From Actinobacteria bacterium UBA7398 (GTDB taxonomy: Bacteria; Actinomycetota; Actinomycetes; Nanopelagicales; Nanopelagicaceae): DNA of 14,581 nt. A program made the translations under genes and the position numbers. This document shows positions 1 through 7,624 of the stretch, piece by piece. The stretch's first letter is position 1. The number at the start of each line of letters is the position of its first letter. The notes beneath the pieces are model-generated. The model saw only the letters and a program-made list of their open reading frames with translations, ran no database searches and was not told the DNA's origin. Where the stretch lies: contig DKNC01000045.1 of the NCBI GenBank assembly GCA_002470135.1, forward strand, positions 14,302 to 28,882. Direction: 5' to 3'.

Positions 1-951
1 CCAGTTGTTGCAGCGCCAGTAGAGGACTCTTACGTAACGCCGATTGTTAGAAAATTAGCAACTGAAAGTGGCGTCGATCTATCAAAAGTTAAAGGAACCG
101 GAGTTGGCGGCCGAATCCGAAAAGAAGATGTAATGGCGGCAGCACCCCGGCCAGCCACAGCTCCCACTGCACCGCAAGCCGCTACTAGCGCGCCAGCAAC
201 TCCACGTACCGCTGCCCCGGTTTCGGTTTCACCGCTTCGTGGTACCAGTGCAAAGATGTCGCGCTTACGTAAAGTTATTGCAGCGCGCATGGTTGAGTCG
301 TTGCAGGTCAGCGCGCAATTAACCACTGTGGTTGAAGTTGATATTACAAAAATTGCACGATTACGAGATCGTTCTAAAGCTAACTTTGAAGCCCGGGAAG
401 GCGTTAAGTTAAGTTTCTTGCCATTTTTTACCGTTGCAGTTTGTGAAGCGCTCAAACAACACCCAGTTGTTAATTCTTCTCTCGATGGTGATGTTGTTAC
501 TTATCACGGTGCCGAGCACCTTGGCATCGCGGTAGATACTGAACGCGGATTATTAGTACCAGTAATTAGAGATGCTGGCGATTTAAATATGGGCGGAATT
601 GCGCGAAAAATTTCGGATGTTGCGGCCCGAACTCGCGATAGCAAGATTTCGCCTGAAGAATTAGGCGGCGGAACATTCACGATTACAAATACTGGAAGTC
701 GTGGTGCACTTTTTGACACACCAATAATCAATCAACCACAAGTTGCAATCCTTGGAATTGGTGCAGTCGTAAAACGGCCAATGGTTGTGAAAAGCGAAGA
801 TGGTGGCGAAACCATTGCGATTCGTTCGATGGTTTATTTAGCGCTTTCTTATGATCACCGAATTGTAGATGGCGCAGATGCCGCGCGATTTTTAACCACC
901 TTGAAAGAGCGACTTGAAGATGGTCGTTTTGAATCTGACCTAGGGCTTTAG
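1..951 (+). CDS. sucB: 2-oxoacid dehydrogenase E2 (dihydrolipoamide acyltransferase), 5'-truncated
   Basis: This is the C-terminal 316 residues of an E2 acyltransferase. The frame is open from the first base, so the lipoyl domain(s) lie outside the window. Visible residues 11-47 form a peripheral subunit-binding domain (starts YVTPIVRKLA; contains GTGVGGRI), which docks the E3 dihydrolipoamide dehydrogenase. An Ala/Pro-rich linker follows (about 46-75), then the catalytic acyltransferase domain (about 80-316). The active-site motif is DHRIVDG, with His286 and Asp290. The segment TNTGSRGALFDTP is typical of the actinobacterial family usually named SucB. Automatic annotation would say succinyltransferase, but the M. 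tuberculosis orthologue by synteny (DlaT) serves pyruvate dehydrogenase, because 2-oxoglutarate decarboxylation there uses a fused E1-E2 protein. Substrate is therefore uncertain while the family is not. The stop TAG overlaps the GTG of the next gene by one base. Confidence 0.93.
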   Translation, partial: PVVAAPVEDSYVTPIVRKLATESGVDLSKVKGTGVGGRIRKEDVMAAAPRPATAPTAPQAATSAPATPRTAAPVSVSPLRGTSAKMSRLRKVIAARMVESLQVSAQLTTVVEVDITKIARLRDRSKANFEAREGVKLSFLPFFTVAVCEALKQHPVVNSSLDGDVVTYHGAEHLGIAVDTERGLLVPVIRDAGDLNMGGIARKISDVAARTRDSKISPEELGGGTFTITNTGSRGALFDTPIINQPQVAILGIGAVVKRPMVVKSEDGGETIAIRSMVYLALSYDHRIVDGADAARFLTTLKERLEDGRFESDLGL

Positions 952-1838
952 TGCGTCCGCCACAACGTATTGCAATAACTGGCGCTTCTGGCTTAATCGG
1001 AACAGCTCTAGTTGGATTGTTAAAATCTGAAGGTCATACCGTTCAAAGATTAGTTCGTCGTCCGGTGGTATCCCCTGACGAAGTAACTTGGGATCCAGCG
1101 GCTGGAACCGTTGATTTAGCGCCACTTGAAGGCGTTAATGCAATTATTCATTTAGCGGGCGCTGGAGTTAGTGATAAACGTTGGAGCTCAAAATATCGCG
1201 CTACGATTTTAAATTCGCGCTTGCTTGGCACTACGACGATTGCAAATGCGGCGGCAACATTGAAACCCGAAGTATTTATCTCAGCTAGCGCGATCGGTTG
1301 GTATGGCGAAACCGGTAATCGCGCTGTAACCGAGAACGACCGAGGCGGCGATGATTTTCTTGCAGCCGTCTGTCGAGAATGGGAAGCTGCGGCAGACCTT
1401 GCTGGCGATGTTCGTACTGTAAAAATTCGAACTGGTTTAGTTTTAGATCCAACCGGTGGCGCACTTGGAAAAATGTTGCCACTCTTCCGATTAGGTTTAG
1501 GCGGAAAATTAGGAAATGGAAAACAATGGTGGTCTTGGATAACTTTGCATGACCAACTGCGAGCAATTAGATTTTTATTGGAGAATAAAATTGAAGGCCC
1601 AGTAAATCTAACTTCGCCAAACCCAGCCACAAATCAAGAGTTCACTGCCGCCTTAGCCCGTGCAATGCACCGCCCCGCACTATTTCCTGCCCCAGCAATT
1701 GCTTTAAAAATAGCCATGGGCGGATTTTCCACTGAAGTTCTTGGATCTAAAAAGATTCTTCCAGAGAAGTTATTAGCTGCTGGCTTTAATTTCGAGTATC
1801 CACATTTAGCTAGCGCGCTAACTGCTTTGATTGATTAA
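951..1838 (+). CDS. TIGR01777-family epimerase/SDR protein
   Basis: A 295-residue atypical short-chain dehydrogenase of the TIGR01777 (YfcH/Rv2216-like) family. The N-terminal Rossmann fold carries GASGLIG at residues 11-17. HLAGAGVSDKRW and SASAIGWYG are family landmarks. The C-terminal part (about 245-295, ending with ILPEKLLAAGF and FEYP) matches the DUF1731 domain that closes these proteins. The length is normal. The start is GTG at 951, overlapping the E2 stop as TAGTG, with a weak AGGG five bases upstream, so translation is probably coupled to the E2 gene. No biochemical role is established for the family; the classic YxxxK catalytic pair is not evident, so nucleotide binding is the safe claim. 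The gene follows E2 in other actinobacteria too, suggesting a lipoate- or TCA-linked task (inference). Its 3' end overlaps the convergent oxidoreductase gene by four bases (TTAA). Confidence 0.9.
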   Translation: MRPPQRIAITGASGLIGTALVGLLKSEGHTVQRLVRRPVVSPDEVTWDPAAGTVDLAPLEGVNAIIHLAGAGVSDKRWSSKYRATILNSRLLGTTTIANAAATLKPEVFISASAIGWYGETGNRAVTENDRGGDDFLAAVCREWEAAADLAGDVRTVKIRTGLVLDPTGGALGKMLPLFRLGLGGKLGNGKQWWSWITLHDQLRAIRFLLENKIEGPVNLTSPNPATNQEFTAALARAMHRPALFPAPAIALKIAMGGFSTEVLGSKKILPEKLLAAGFNFEYPHLASALTALID

Positions 1839-2998
1839 TTCAAGCTTAATATTTTTTCAGCCGCTCTTCGTCCAGATCGCATTGCGCCTTGTTGCGATGG
1901 CGTTTCACGATGATCACCAACTAGAAATAGATTGGGCTTAATAACTACGACAGATTCAATTGGTTTAGAAATTCCATGAAGTGGCAGTGATTGCTTTATT
2001 TCGTACTTACTGACCAAATCCCAATTTTTAGTCGACATTTGCCAGATTGAACTTAAGTGTCTTCTAATTTCCGACTCCGACGCAGCCGTGATTGAAGTCG
2101 AAGAGATTAATGTTTTTCCAGCAGGTGCGTAATACGGCGAAACATTAGATATCGCTACCGAATTAATAACTGGACCAGCACCGCTGCCATCTATTCGTAA
2201 ATTAGTTCCAATCTCAGTTTCAGTATCTAGCGCGTGATACCAAGTCGTTGCAGAATTCATGACGGGTGCATCAGCTTGTTGGAGAAGCTGCGCCGATGTT
2301 GTTGGATCGGTAGCCACCACAATTACATCGGCAATCATTTTGCCAACGCTAGTTTCTATCACGCCATCACCGATTTCATTTACTTGAACACCTAATTGCA
2401 GATCATGCAGCGAGCTTGCGAGTTTATTTGGTAATTCGCCGACCCCTAGCGCCGGAATTCCAGGGCTCCCAATAACAAAATATTTTATGAGCGTCTTAGC
2501 CAATTCATTTGAAATTAGCTCGGGTGAAGCTAAAAAGACGCCAGTGAGAAATGGTTTCAAAACTTTCAAATAAAGATCACCGAGACCAGCTGATAAAGCA
2601 GCAGTTTCGCAAGAAATTCTAGTGCTCGAATTTAGATACTTAAGTAGCGCCAACTTCTCAACCGTAGATCCAAGTTTTGGATTTAGAAAAGTTTTTAGGT
2701 TCGCGCCAGCCACCATCATTTCGCTATCGATTACAACATCAATGCGCTTTGGCAAGTAACGGAAATCCAAAGTTGGAAATAACCCTGATTTTATGATTTC
2801 TGGGTACTTAGGATTTATAACTTGAAAACCGCGATCGCACCGAAATCCATCAACTATGTCAGTAGCCATCCGGCCACCAACTCGATCGGATGATTCGAGC
2901 AACGTAACTTCGGCACCACCATCTTGCAGCACCCGCGTTGCCGTAATACCGGCAAGTCCAGCACCGATTACTACAACTTTTCGATTAAAACTCAACAT
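1835..2998 (-). CDS. FAD-dependent amine-oxidase-like oxidoreductase
   Basis: A 387-residue flavoprotein. The N-terminus is a dinucleotide-binding fold, VVVIGAGLAG, with the GxGxxG glycines at 12, 14 and 17. Glu35, which normally holds the FAD ribose, ends the second strand, followed by RVGGRM at 39-44. The C-terminal FAD motif LVGDHRETPSQQGAM (Gly361-Asp362 to Met373) closes the site. These features place it in the flavin amine oxidase / protoporphyrinogen oxidase / phytoene desaturase superfamily, but nothing visible fixes the substrate. The start is ATG at 2998; the AGG directly abuts it, so TTG at codon 2 (AGG three bases upstream) is a possible alternative. The gene lies 23 bases after the MMPL stop on the same strand, so the two are probably cotranscribed. 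It converges with and overlaps the TIGR01777-family gene. There is no signal peptide or membrane segment, so it is likely cytosolic. A role in pigment or lipid modification is only a guess. Confidence 0.87.
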   Translation of the reverse strand: MLSFNRKVVVIGAGLAGITATRVLQDGGAEVTLLESSDRVGGRMATDIVDGFRCDRGFQVINPKYPEIIKSGLFPTLDFRYLPKRIDVVIDSEMMVAGANLKTFLNPKLGSTVEKLALLKYLNSSTRISCETAALSAGLGDLYLKVLKPFLTGVFLASPELISNELAKTLIKYFVIGSPGIPALGVGELPNKLASSLHDLQLGVQVNEIGDGVIETSVGKMIADVIVVATDPTTSAQLLQQADAPVMNSATTWYHALDTETEIGTNLRIDGSGAGPVINSVAISNVSPYYAPAGKTLISSTSITAASESEIRRHLSSIWQMSTKNWDLVSKYEIKQSLPLHGISKPIESVVVIKPNLFLVGDHRETPSQQGAMRSGRRAAEKILSLN

Positions 2999-3021
2999 CC
3001 TATTTAGTTGGTAGCTAGCGG

Positions 3022-5178
3022 CTACGAAATTTTTTCATGCTGCATTTTTGATGGCCACCAAATTTTTGGACCAATCGCATGGACTAGCGCTGGTACCAAC
3101 AATGAGCGCACAATTGTGGTGTCAAGCAGTACGCCAAATGCAACGGCAAAACCTAGTTCAGCTAAGAAAACCAACGGCAATACGCCAAGCACTGCGAAGG
3201 TTGCTGCTAACACAATTCCAGCGGAGGTGATTACACCCCCGGTAACAGTTAAACCTTTGATAACACCTTTGCGGGTTCCGATTTTCTGGGCCTCTTCGCG
3301 AACGCGAGTCATTAAGAAAATGTTGTAATCGATACCGAGGGCCACTAAGAAGATAAATGCAAATAATGGGAACGAAGTATCAGCACCTGGGAAGTGGAAA
3401 ATGTGTGCAAATACCAATTGGCAAACTCCAAGAGTTGCCATAAATGACAAGATCACAGTTGCTAGTAGTAAAAACGCTGCAAAAATACTCCGCAGAAGTA
3501 ATCCGAGAATTATCGCAATAATTAAAAGTACGACCGGAATAATTAATTTATTATCGTGGCGGGATGCAACGTCGGTGTCATATTGAACTGCAGTACCACC
3601 GCCAACTAAAATTTCTGGATCAATTGCGTGCACCGTATCTCGAATAACTGGAATTGCATCGCGTGCCGCTACCGAATCTGCGGTAATCGCAAGAGTCGCA
3701 TTTAATAAGACCAAACCATCAACAACTTTAGTTATTGGCGCTGGTGCACCGGGAATTACTGGTCCAGTAAGTTGTGGGGTAACAAACGAAACATCTTTAT
3801 TGCTCTTAAGCGCAGTTGTGACAGCTACAACATCTTTTTCTTTAACGACGATTTGAACTGGCGAACCCTCGCCACCTGGGAAATGTTCTAATAATTTCTC
3901 TTGACCAATTACAGAATCTGGATGTCCAGAGAATGCCTGCGTGGTTGATAATCCTTTTGCGTCAAGGGTGAACGAAAAACCAGCAAGAACGGTTAGAAGT
4001 ACCGCCGCAGAGATCCAAGTCCGTTTTGGATGGCGCTCAACTGAACTTCCAATCTTCGACCAGACTCCGGTTAATTGTTCATTTACATCATCAAAGCGCG
4101 GCACTTTGGGCCAAAAAATCCAACGACCAAAAACTACAAGCAGGGCTGGCAAAAAAGTAAGAACAGTAATCATTGATGCTGCAATACCGATAGCCCCGAC
4201 TGGTCCAAGACCGCGGTTGCTCGAGAGATCGCTTAGCAAAAGTACAAGAAGGCCTGCAATAACTGTGCTTCCGGAAGCAACGATTGGTTCTACTACGCCG
4301 CGAAGTGCAATCTTCATCGATTCAAAACGGGAATCGTGATGGTGCAACTCTTCGCGATATCTTGAAATTAGAAGAAGTGCGTAGTCGGTGGCTGCACCTA
4401 GAACTAGCACAGAGAGAATCCCTTGGGATTGCCCATTTAAATCAATTACATTTGCTTTAGCTAAATAATAAACTACGGTTCCAGCTAACGAGAGCGCAGT
4501 AACAGCGCTAAATAATGGAAGTATCCAAAGAAATGGCGATCGGTAAACCACAATCAGAATTATTGAAACTACTCCTAGAGTTGTTAAGAGCAGTGATGAG
4601 TCGATTGATCCAAATGCGCCAAATAAATCGGCGAGAATCCCACCAAAACCAGTTACATTTGTAGTCAAGCCTTGGCTATCAAAATTAGCAGCCAAATCAG
4701 CGCGGATAAATTTAATGATTTTAGGCAGCGCTGGCTTATCATCAATATTTTCAGTTGCTACTTTGGAATTTAACGGAATGTTAGCGAGCGCAGCTTTACC
4801 ATCTTGTGATGGGAATGCAGCTAAAGGTGATCCTGGAATTATGTATTGCGAAAGTGAAATCTCGGTGCCGGGAATCTTCTTATTTGATAGCGTGGCTAGG
4901 TACTGATTTATCGCACCTAATTTTTTGAGATCCATTTCGCCAAGGAATAACAATAAAGTTGGAAGTTGATCATTAGCGGAGTCAGCAAATTTAATAGTTA
5001 CTTTTGCGGTCTTGGTAGATTCAGCATTATCTGGAAGAAAGCCAGAGTTATCGTTCTCTTGAACGGTTGAGAGCTTGCCAAAAGTTGGTCCCGCTACGCT
5101 ACTAATGCCTAGCCAGGCGACAATCGCGATAATCGCGACCCAGAGCGGCTTCCGACCCTTTATTGACCCACGCTTCAT
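3022..5178 (-). CDS. MMPL family RND-type transporter
   Basis: A 718-residue membrane transporter with the duplicated architecture of the MMPL branch of the RND superfamily. One TM helix (about 12-30) is followed by an extracytoplasmic domain (about 31-190) and a five-helix bundle (about 194-350). The pattern repeats, with a TM near 388-404, a second external domain (about 405-545) and a final bundle (about 546-700). Each bundle carries the conserved acidic motif: GAATDY (Asp265-Tyr266) followed by RYREEL, and GIDYN (Asp617-Tyr618) followed by RVREE. These aspartates are expected to form the proton pathway that powers export. Relatives export lipids or lipopeptides, but the substrate here is unknown. 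The length fits the soil and freshwater actinobacterial type; it is much shorter than mycobacterial MmpL3. The gene is divergent from lipB and probably heads a unit with the FAD oxidoreductase. It sits on the opposite strand inside an otherwise conserved lipoate locus. Confidence 0.92.
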   Translation of the reverse strand: MKRGSIKGRKPLWVAIIAIVAWLGISSVAGPTFGKLSTVQENDNSGFLPDNAESTKTAKVTIKFADSANDQLPTLLLFLGEMDLKKLGAINQYLATLSNKKIPGTEISLSQYIIPGSPLAAFPSQDGKAALANIPLNSKVATENIDDKPALPKIIKFIRADLAANFDSQGLTTNVTGFGGILADLFGAFGSIDSSLLLTTLGVVSIILIVVYRSPFLWILPLFSAVTALSLAGTVVYYLAKANVIDLNGQSQGILSVLVLGAATDYALLLISRYREELHHHDSRFESMKIALRGVVEPIVASGSTVIAGLLVLLLSDLSSNRGLGPVGAIGIAASMITVLTFLPALLVVFGRWIFWPKVPRFDDVNEQLTGVWSKIGSSVERHPKRTWISAAVLLTVLAGFSFTLDAKGLSTTQAFSGHPDSVIGQEKLLEHFPGGEGSPVQIVVKEKDVVAVTTALKSNKDVSFVTPQLTGPVIPGAPAPITKVVDGLVLLNATLAITADSVAARDAIPVIRDTVHAIDPEILVGGGTAVQYDTDVASRHDNKLIIPVVLLIIAIILGLLLRSIFAAFLLLATVILSFMATLGVCQLVFAHIFHFPGADTSFPLFAFIFLVALGIDYNIFLMTRVREEAQKIGTRKGVIKGLTVTGGVITSAGIVLAATFAVLGVLPLVFLAELGFAVAFGVLLDTTIVRSLLVPALVHAIGPKIWWPSKMQHEKIS

Positions 5179-5187
5179 CTCTTATAG

Positions 5188-5194
5188 CCTCTCT
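5188..5194 (-). promoter_or_regulatory. Shine-Dalgarno of the MMPL gene
   Basis: On the minus strand AGAGAGG ends nine bases before the ATG at 5178. It supports that start codon and implies a leadered mRNA, in contrast to the divergent lipB gene. Confidence 0.55.
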
Positions 5195-5195
5195 G

Positions 5196-5205
5196 TGCGC
5201 GCGCA
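5196..5205. repeat. 10-bp perfect palindrome in the MMPL leader
   Basis: TGCGCGCGCA reads the same on both strands and lies one base beyond the MMPL Shine-Dalgarno, within the 124-base divergent region (5179-5302). It could be an operator or a small hairpin. Alternating GC of this length also arises by chance, so this is only a candidate. Confidence 0.3.
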
Positions 5206-5290
5206 ACATCGGCGCTATCTCTCTAATGATTTTCGCTACTGCAACAGAACGAAATCCTACCTGAGCGCCCACTCAACCGCTGAAGGTAGT

Positions 5291-5296
5291 TAGGCT
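5291..5296 (+). promoter_or_regulatory. -10 element for a leaderless lipB transcript
   Basis: TAGGCT matches the actinobacterial -10 pattern TANNNT and is followed by exactly six bases (TGACCC) before the lipB ATG, which places the expected transcription start at or next to the A of the ATG. No Shine-Dalgarno precedes the gene and no convincing -35 is visible. The same spacing occurs before the DUF4191 and RDD genes in this window. Confidence 0.6.
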
Positions 5297-5302
5297 TGAC
5301 CC

Positions 5303-5950
5303 ATGTCCGTTCTTCATACCCAAACCATCTCGATTCAAAATCTTGGCTTGGTCAACTATGAGGACGCTTGGGAAAAGCAGCGCGAGATTCAAGCTGGCGT
5401 AGCTGCTGGCGAAAATCCAAACACTCTCTTACTCCTAGAACATCCACCAGTTTTTACCGCTGGTCGTCGAACCGCTGAGTCCGATCGCCCCATCGATGGC
5501 ACCCCAGTAATCAACGTCGACCGTGGCGGAAAAATTACTTGGCATGGACCCGGACAAATTGTTGGATATCCAATTGTTAAATTGAAGAACGGCAACGATG
5601 TCGTTGGTTTTGTCCGTGAAATTGAAATAGCGTTAATCAATACTTGCCAAGAATTTGGCGTTAACGCCGAACGCTATTGTGAGCGAACCGGTGTTTGGAT
5701 TCGTGACGCCAAAGGTGATCGGAAACTTGCCGCAATTGGGATTCGGGTTGCAAAAGGTGTGACCATGCATGGTTTCGCACTAAATGTAAATCCGGATTTG
5801 AGTTGGTTTAAGAAAATCGTGCCTTGTGGGATTCCAGACGCTGAAGTAACTTCGCTGAGCGTTGAATTAGGGCGCAATATCGCGATAGTCGAGATTTTAG
5901 AATCGTTAACTCGAAATATCACCACTGCACTAGATAAGGTCGCGGAATGA
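5303..5950 (+). CDS. lipB: octanoyl-ACP:protein N-octanoyltransferase LipB
   Basis: This enzyme transfers octanoyl groups from acyl carrier protein to the target lysine of lipoyl domains, the first step of endogenous lipoate synthesis in the cytosol. The 215-residue protein has the complete family signature. HPPVFTAGRR lies at about 47-56, followed by RGGKITWHGPGQ at about 74-85. The catalytic lysine is Lys141 in KLAAIGIRV, and the catalytic cysteine is Cys175 in VPCGI, which forms the thioester intermediate. MHGFALNVNPDL lies between them. The start ATG at 5303 is preceded by a leaderless-type promoter rather than a ribosome binding site. The stop overlaps the lipA start by four bases (ATGA), so the pair is translationally coupled. 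The likely substrates include the lipoyl domains of the E2 gene upstream in this window. Confidence 0.96.
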   Translation: MSVLHTQTISIQNLGLVNYEDAWEKQREIQAGVAAGENPNTLLLLEHPPVFTAGRRTAESDRPIDGTPVINVDRGGKITWHGPGQIVGYPIVKLKNGNDVVGFVREIEIALINTCQEFGVNAERYCERTGVWIRDAKGDRKLAAIGIRVAKGVTMHGFALNVNPDLSWFKKIVPCGIPDAEVTSLSVELGRNIAIVEILESLTRNITTALDKVAE

Positions 5951-6894
5951 GCGTTGCTCCCGAAGGTAGAAAGATGCTTCGCATTGAAGCGCGCAATTCA
6001 TCAGTGCCAATCGAACGTAAACCTGAATGGATTAAGACCCGTGCAATCATGGGGCCTGAGTACACGCAACTTCGTTCGTTGGTGGCGCGTGAAGGTTTGC
6101 ATACCGTCTGCCAAGAAGCTGCTTGTCCAAATATTTTTGAATGTTGGGAAGATAAGGAAGCAACTTTCTTAATTGGTGGCGAAGCTTGCACAAGACGTTG
6201 CGATTTTTGCAATATCGATACTGGAAAGCCAGAACCGCTAGATCGAGATGAACCACGTAGAGTGGCGGAATCAATTAAAACTATGGGGCTTCGTTACGCC
6301 ACGATTACTGGTGTTGCTCGGGATGATTTAGAAGATGAAGGCGCTTGGCTTTATGCCGAAACCATAAAACAAGTTCATGAAAGAGTTCCCGGCTGCGGTG
6401 TTGAGATGTTAGCCCCGGATTTCAGCGGTAATTCGGATTTACTAAACCAAGTATTTGAAACTCGTCCCGAAGTTTTTGCGCATAACGTTGAAACTGTGCC
6501 GCGTATTTTTAAGCAGATTCGACCTGCCTTTACTTATGATCGTTCCTTAAATGTAATCTCGCAAGCCCGCGATTTTGGTCTAATTACAAAATCTAATTTG
6601 ATTCTTGGGCTCGGTGAAACGCCTGCAGAAATCACGCAAGCGTTGCTTGACTTACGTAGCGCTGGTTGCGATTTAATCACCATTACCCAATATCTACGAC
6701 CATCGGCAAAACATCACCCAGTCGAGCGATGGGTAAAACCAGAAGAGTTTGTGGAGCATTCTAAAATGGCTACTGAGATTGGTTTCTTGGGCGTAATGAG
6801 CGGTCCACTAGTGCGTTCCAGTTATCGCGCTGGTCGTTTATACAAACAAGCACAAGCGCAAAAAATTGGCGCAGACGCCGGAGAAGTTAAGTAA
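5947..6894 (+). CDS. lipA: lipoyl synthase LipA (radical SAM)
   Basis: LipA inserts two sulfur atoms into the octanoyl chain placed by LipB, using S-adenosylmethionine and two [4Fe-4S] clusters. The 315-residue protein carries both cluster motifs. The auxiliary cluster CX4CX5C is Cys55, Cys60 and Cys66, and the radical SAM CX3CX2C is Cys81, Cys85 and Cys88 within TCRRCDFCN-like sequence (here CTRRCDFCN). The C-terminal RSSY motif is at residues 290-293 and provides the serine ligand of the auxiliary cluster. The N-terminus (APEGRK, then IERKPEWIKTRA) is typical of actinobacterial LipA and supports ATG 5947. The gene overlaps lipB as ATGA, and its end is one base before the GTG of the acyltransferase gene. 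All catalytic residues are present, so a working enzyme is expected. Confidence 0.97.
   Translation: MSVAPEGRKMLRIEARNSSVPIERKPEWIKTRAIMGPEYTQLRSLVAREGLHTVCQEAACPNIFECWEDKEATFLIGGEACTRRCDFCNIDTGKPEPLDRDEPRRVAESIKTMGLRYATITGVARDDLEDEGAWLYAETIKQVHERVPGCGVEMLAPDFSGNSDLLNQVFETRPEVFAHNVETVPRIFKQIRPAFTYDRSLNVISQARDFGLITKSNLILGLGETPAEITQALLDLRSAGCDLITITQYLRPSAKHHPVERWVKPEEFVEHSKMATEIGFLGVMSGPLVRSSYRAGRLYKQAQAQKIGADAGEVK
6880..6886 (+). promoter_or_regulatory. Shine-Dalgarno deciding the acyltransferase start
   Basis: GGAGAAG lies inside the 3' end of lipA, nine bases before GTG 6896. It favours that GTG over the upstream in-frame TTG at 6866, which would overlap lipA by 29 bases and has no purine-rich site at a proper distance. 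Confidence 0.65.
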
Positions 6895-6895
6895 A

Positions 6896-7615
6896 GTGGC
6901 TGACCTGGTTTATCCCCCAGTAATAGTTCTTGTTAAATCGCTATGGAAATATCTTGGCCTGAAATTCACTTTTCAAGGCGAAGCGCATGTACCCCGAAAA
7001 GGTGGCGCGATTTTAGCTATGAACCATATTGGTTACTTAGATTTTGCAATTGTTGGAACTGCGGTACTGCCCGCAAATAGATTAGTTAGATTTATGGCTA
7101 AGAAAGAAATTTTTGATCATAAAATTTCTGGACCGCTGATGCGCGGCATGAAGCATATCTCGGTTGACCGAACCAACGGTTCTGGTTCTTTCGTGGCAGC
7201 GCTCCGTGCTTTAAAATCCGGCGAAATTATTGGAATTTTTCCCGAAGCTACTATTTCAAGAAGTTTCGAATTAAAAGAGATGAAGACCGGCGCAGTCCGA
7301 TTAGCGATGGCTTCGGGCACACCAATCTTGCCAACAATTATTTGGGGCAGTCAACGGGTTTGGACTAAAGGTGTGAAGCGAGATTTCTCGCGATCGCACG
7401 TTCCGATAACAGTCTCGATTGGTGAGCCCATTTTTGTACCGCGCGATGCCGATGTGGATGCCACAGAATTAGAATTGAAAAATCGACTCTCTGAAATGTT
7501 AGTGAAGGTACAAACAAAGTACCCAGATGGGCACGATGGCCAACGATGGGCGCCAGCTCGATTAGGCGGTACCGCACCTACACTTGCGCAAATTGCTGCA
7601 GAAAAGAAAGGTTAA
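6896..7615 (+). CDS. PlsC-like lysophospholipid/1-acylglycerol-3-phosphate acyltransferase
   Basis: A 239-residue acyltransferase of the PlsC family, which acylates lysophosphatidate or a related acceptor at the inner membrane. The catalytic HX4D motif is present as NHIGYLD (His44, Asp49). The phosphate-binding motif, usually FPEGTRS, reads FPEATIS (115-121), with Ala118 in place of Gly. The next block, about 123-137, keeps the KTGAVRLAM pattern. A hydrophobic N-terminus (about 5-20) may associate with the membrane. The start is GTG 6896, chosen because of the GGAGAAG nine bases upstream, with one base between it and the lipA stop. Cotranscription with lipB and lipA is likely. M. tuberculosis has no gene at this position between lipA and Rv2219, so this is an addition relative to that genome. 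The C-terminal 40 residues are polar. The acceptor lipid cannot be told from sequence. Confidence 0.88.
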   Translation: MADLVYPPVIVLVKSLWKYLGLKFTFQGEAHVPRKGGAILAMNHIGYLDFAIVGTAVLPANRLVRFMAKKEIFDHKISGPLMRGMKHISVDRTNGSGSFVAALRALKSGEIIGIFPEATISRSFELKEMKTGAVRLAMASGTPILPTIIWGSQRVWTKGVKRDFSRSHVPITVSIGEPIFVPRDADVDATELELKNRLSEMLVKVQTKYPDGHDGQRWAPARLGGTAPTLAQIAAEKKG

Positions 7616-7618
7616 ACT
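7613..7618 (+). promoter_or_regulatory. -10 element for a leaderless DUF4191 transcript
   Basis: TAAACT begins with the stop codon of the preceding acyltransferase gene and is followed by six bases (CCAACC) before ATG 7625. It fits TANNNT with the spacing of a leaderless start, and no Shine-Dalgarno is present. It would give the DUF4191 gene its own promoter inside the apparent operon. Confidence 0.5.
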
Positions 7619-7624
7619 CCAACC

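Noticed and set aside
1811..1820. TAGCGCGCTA palindrome near the end of the TIGR01777 gene as a terminator
   Set aside because: It lies within coding sequence, is only 10 bp without a loop, and no T run follows directly.
3048..4906. Several plus-strand open frames of 60-130 codons inside the MMPL gene, and similar frames antisense to lipB, lipA, glnA and the ABC gene
   Set aside because: They are antisense shadows without start signals or recognisable domains, and the opposing frames carry complete family motifs.
6866..6895. TTG-initiated extension of the acyltransferase gene into lipA
   Set aside because: It adds ten polar residues not expected in the family, has no ribosome binding site at a proper distance, and overlaps lipA by 29 bases. 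GTG 6896 has GGAGAAG nine bases upstream.
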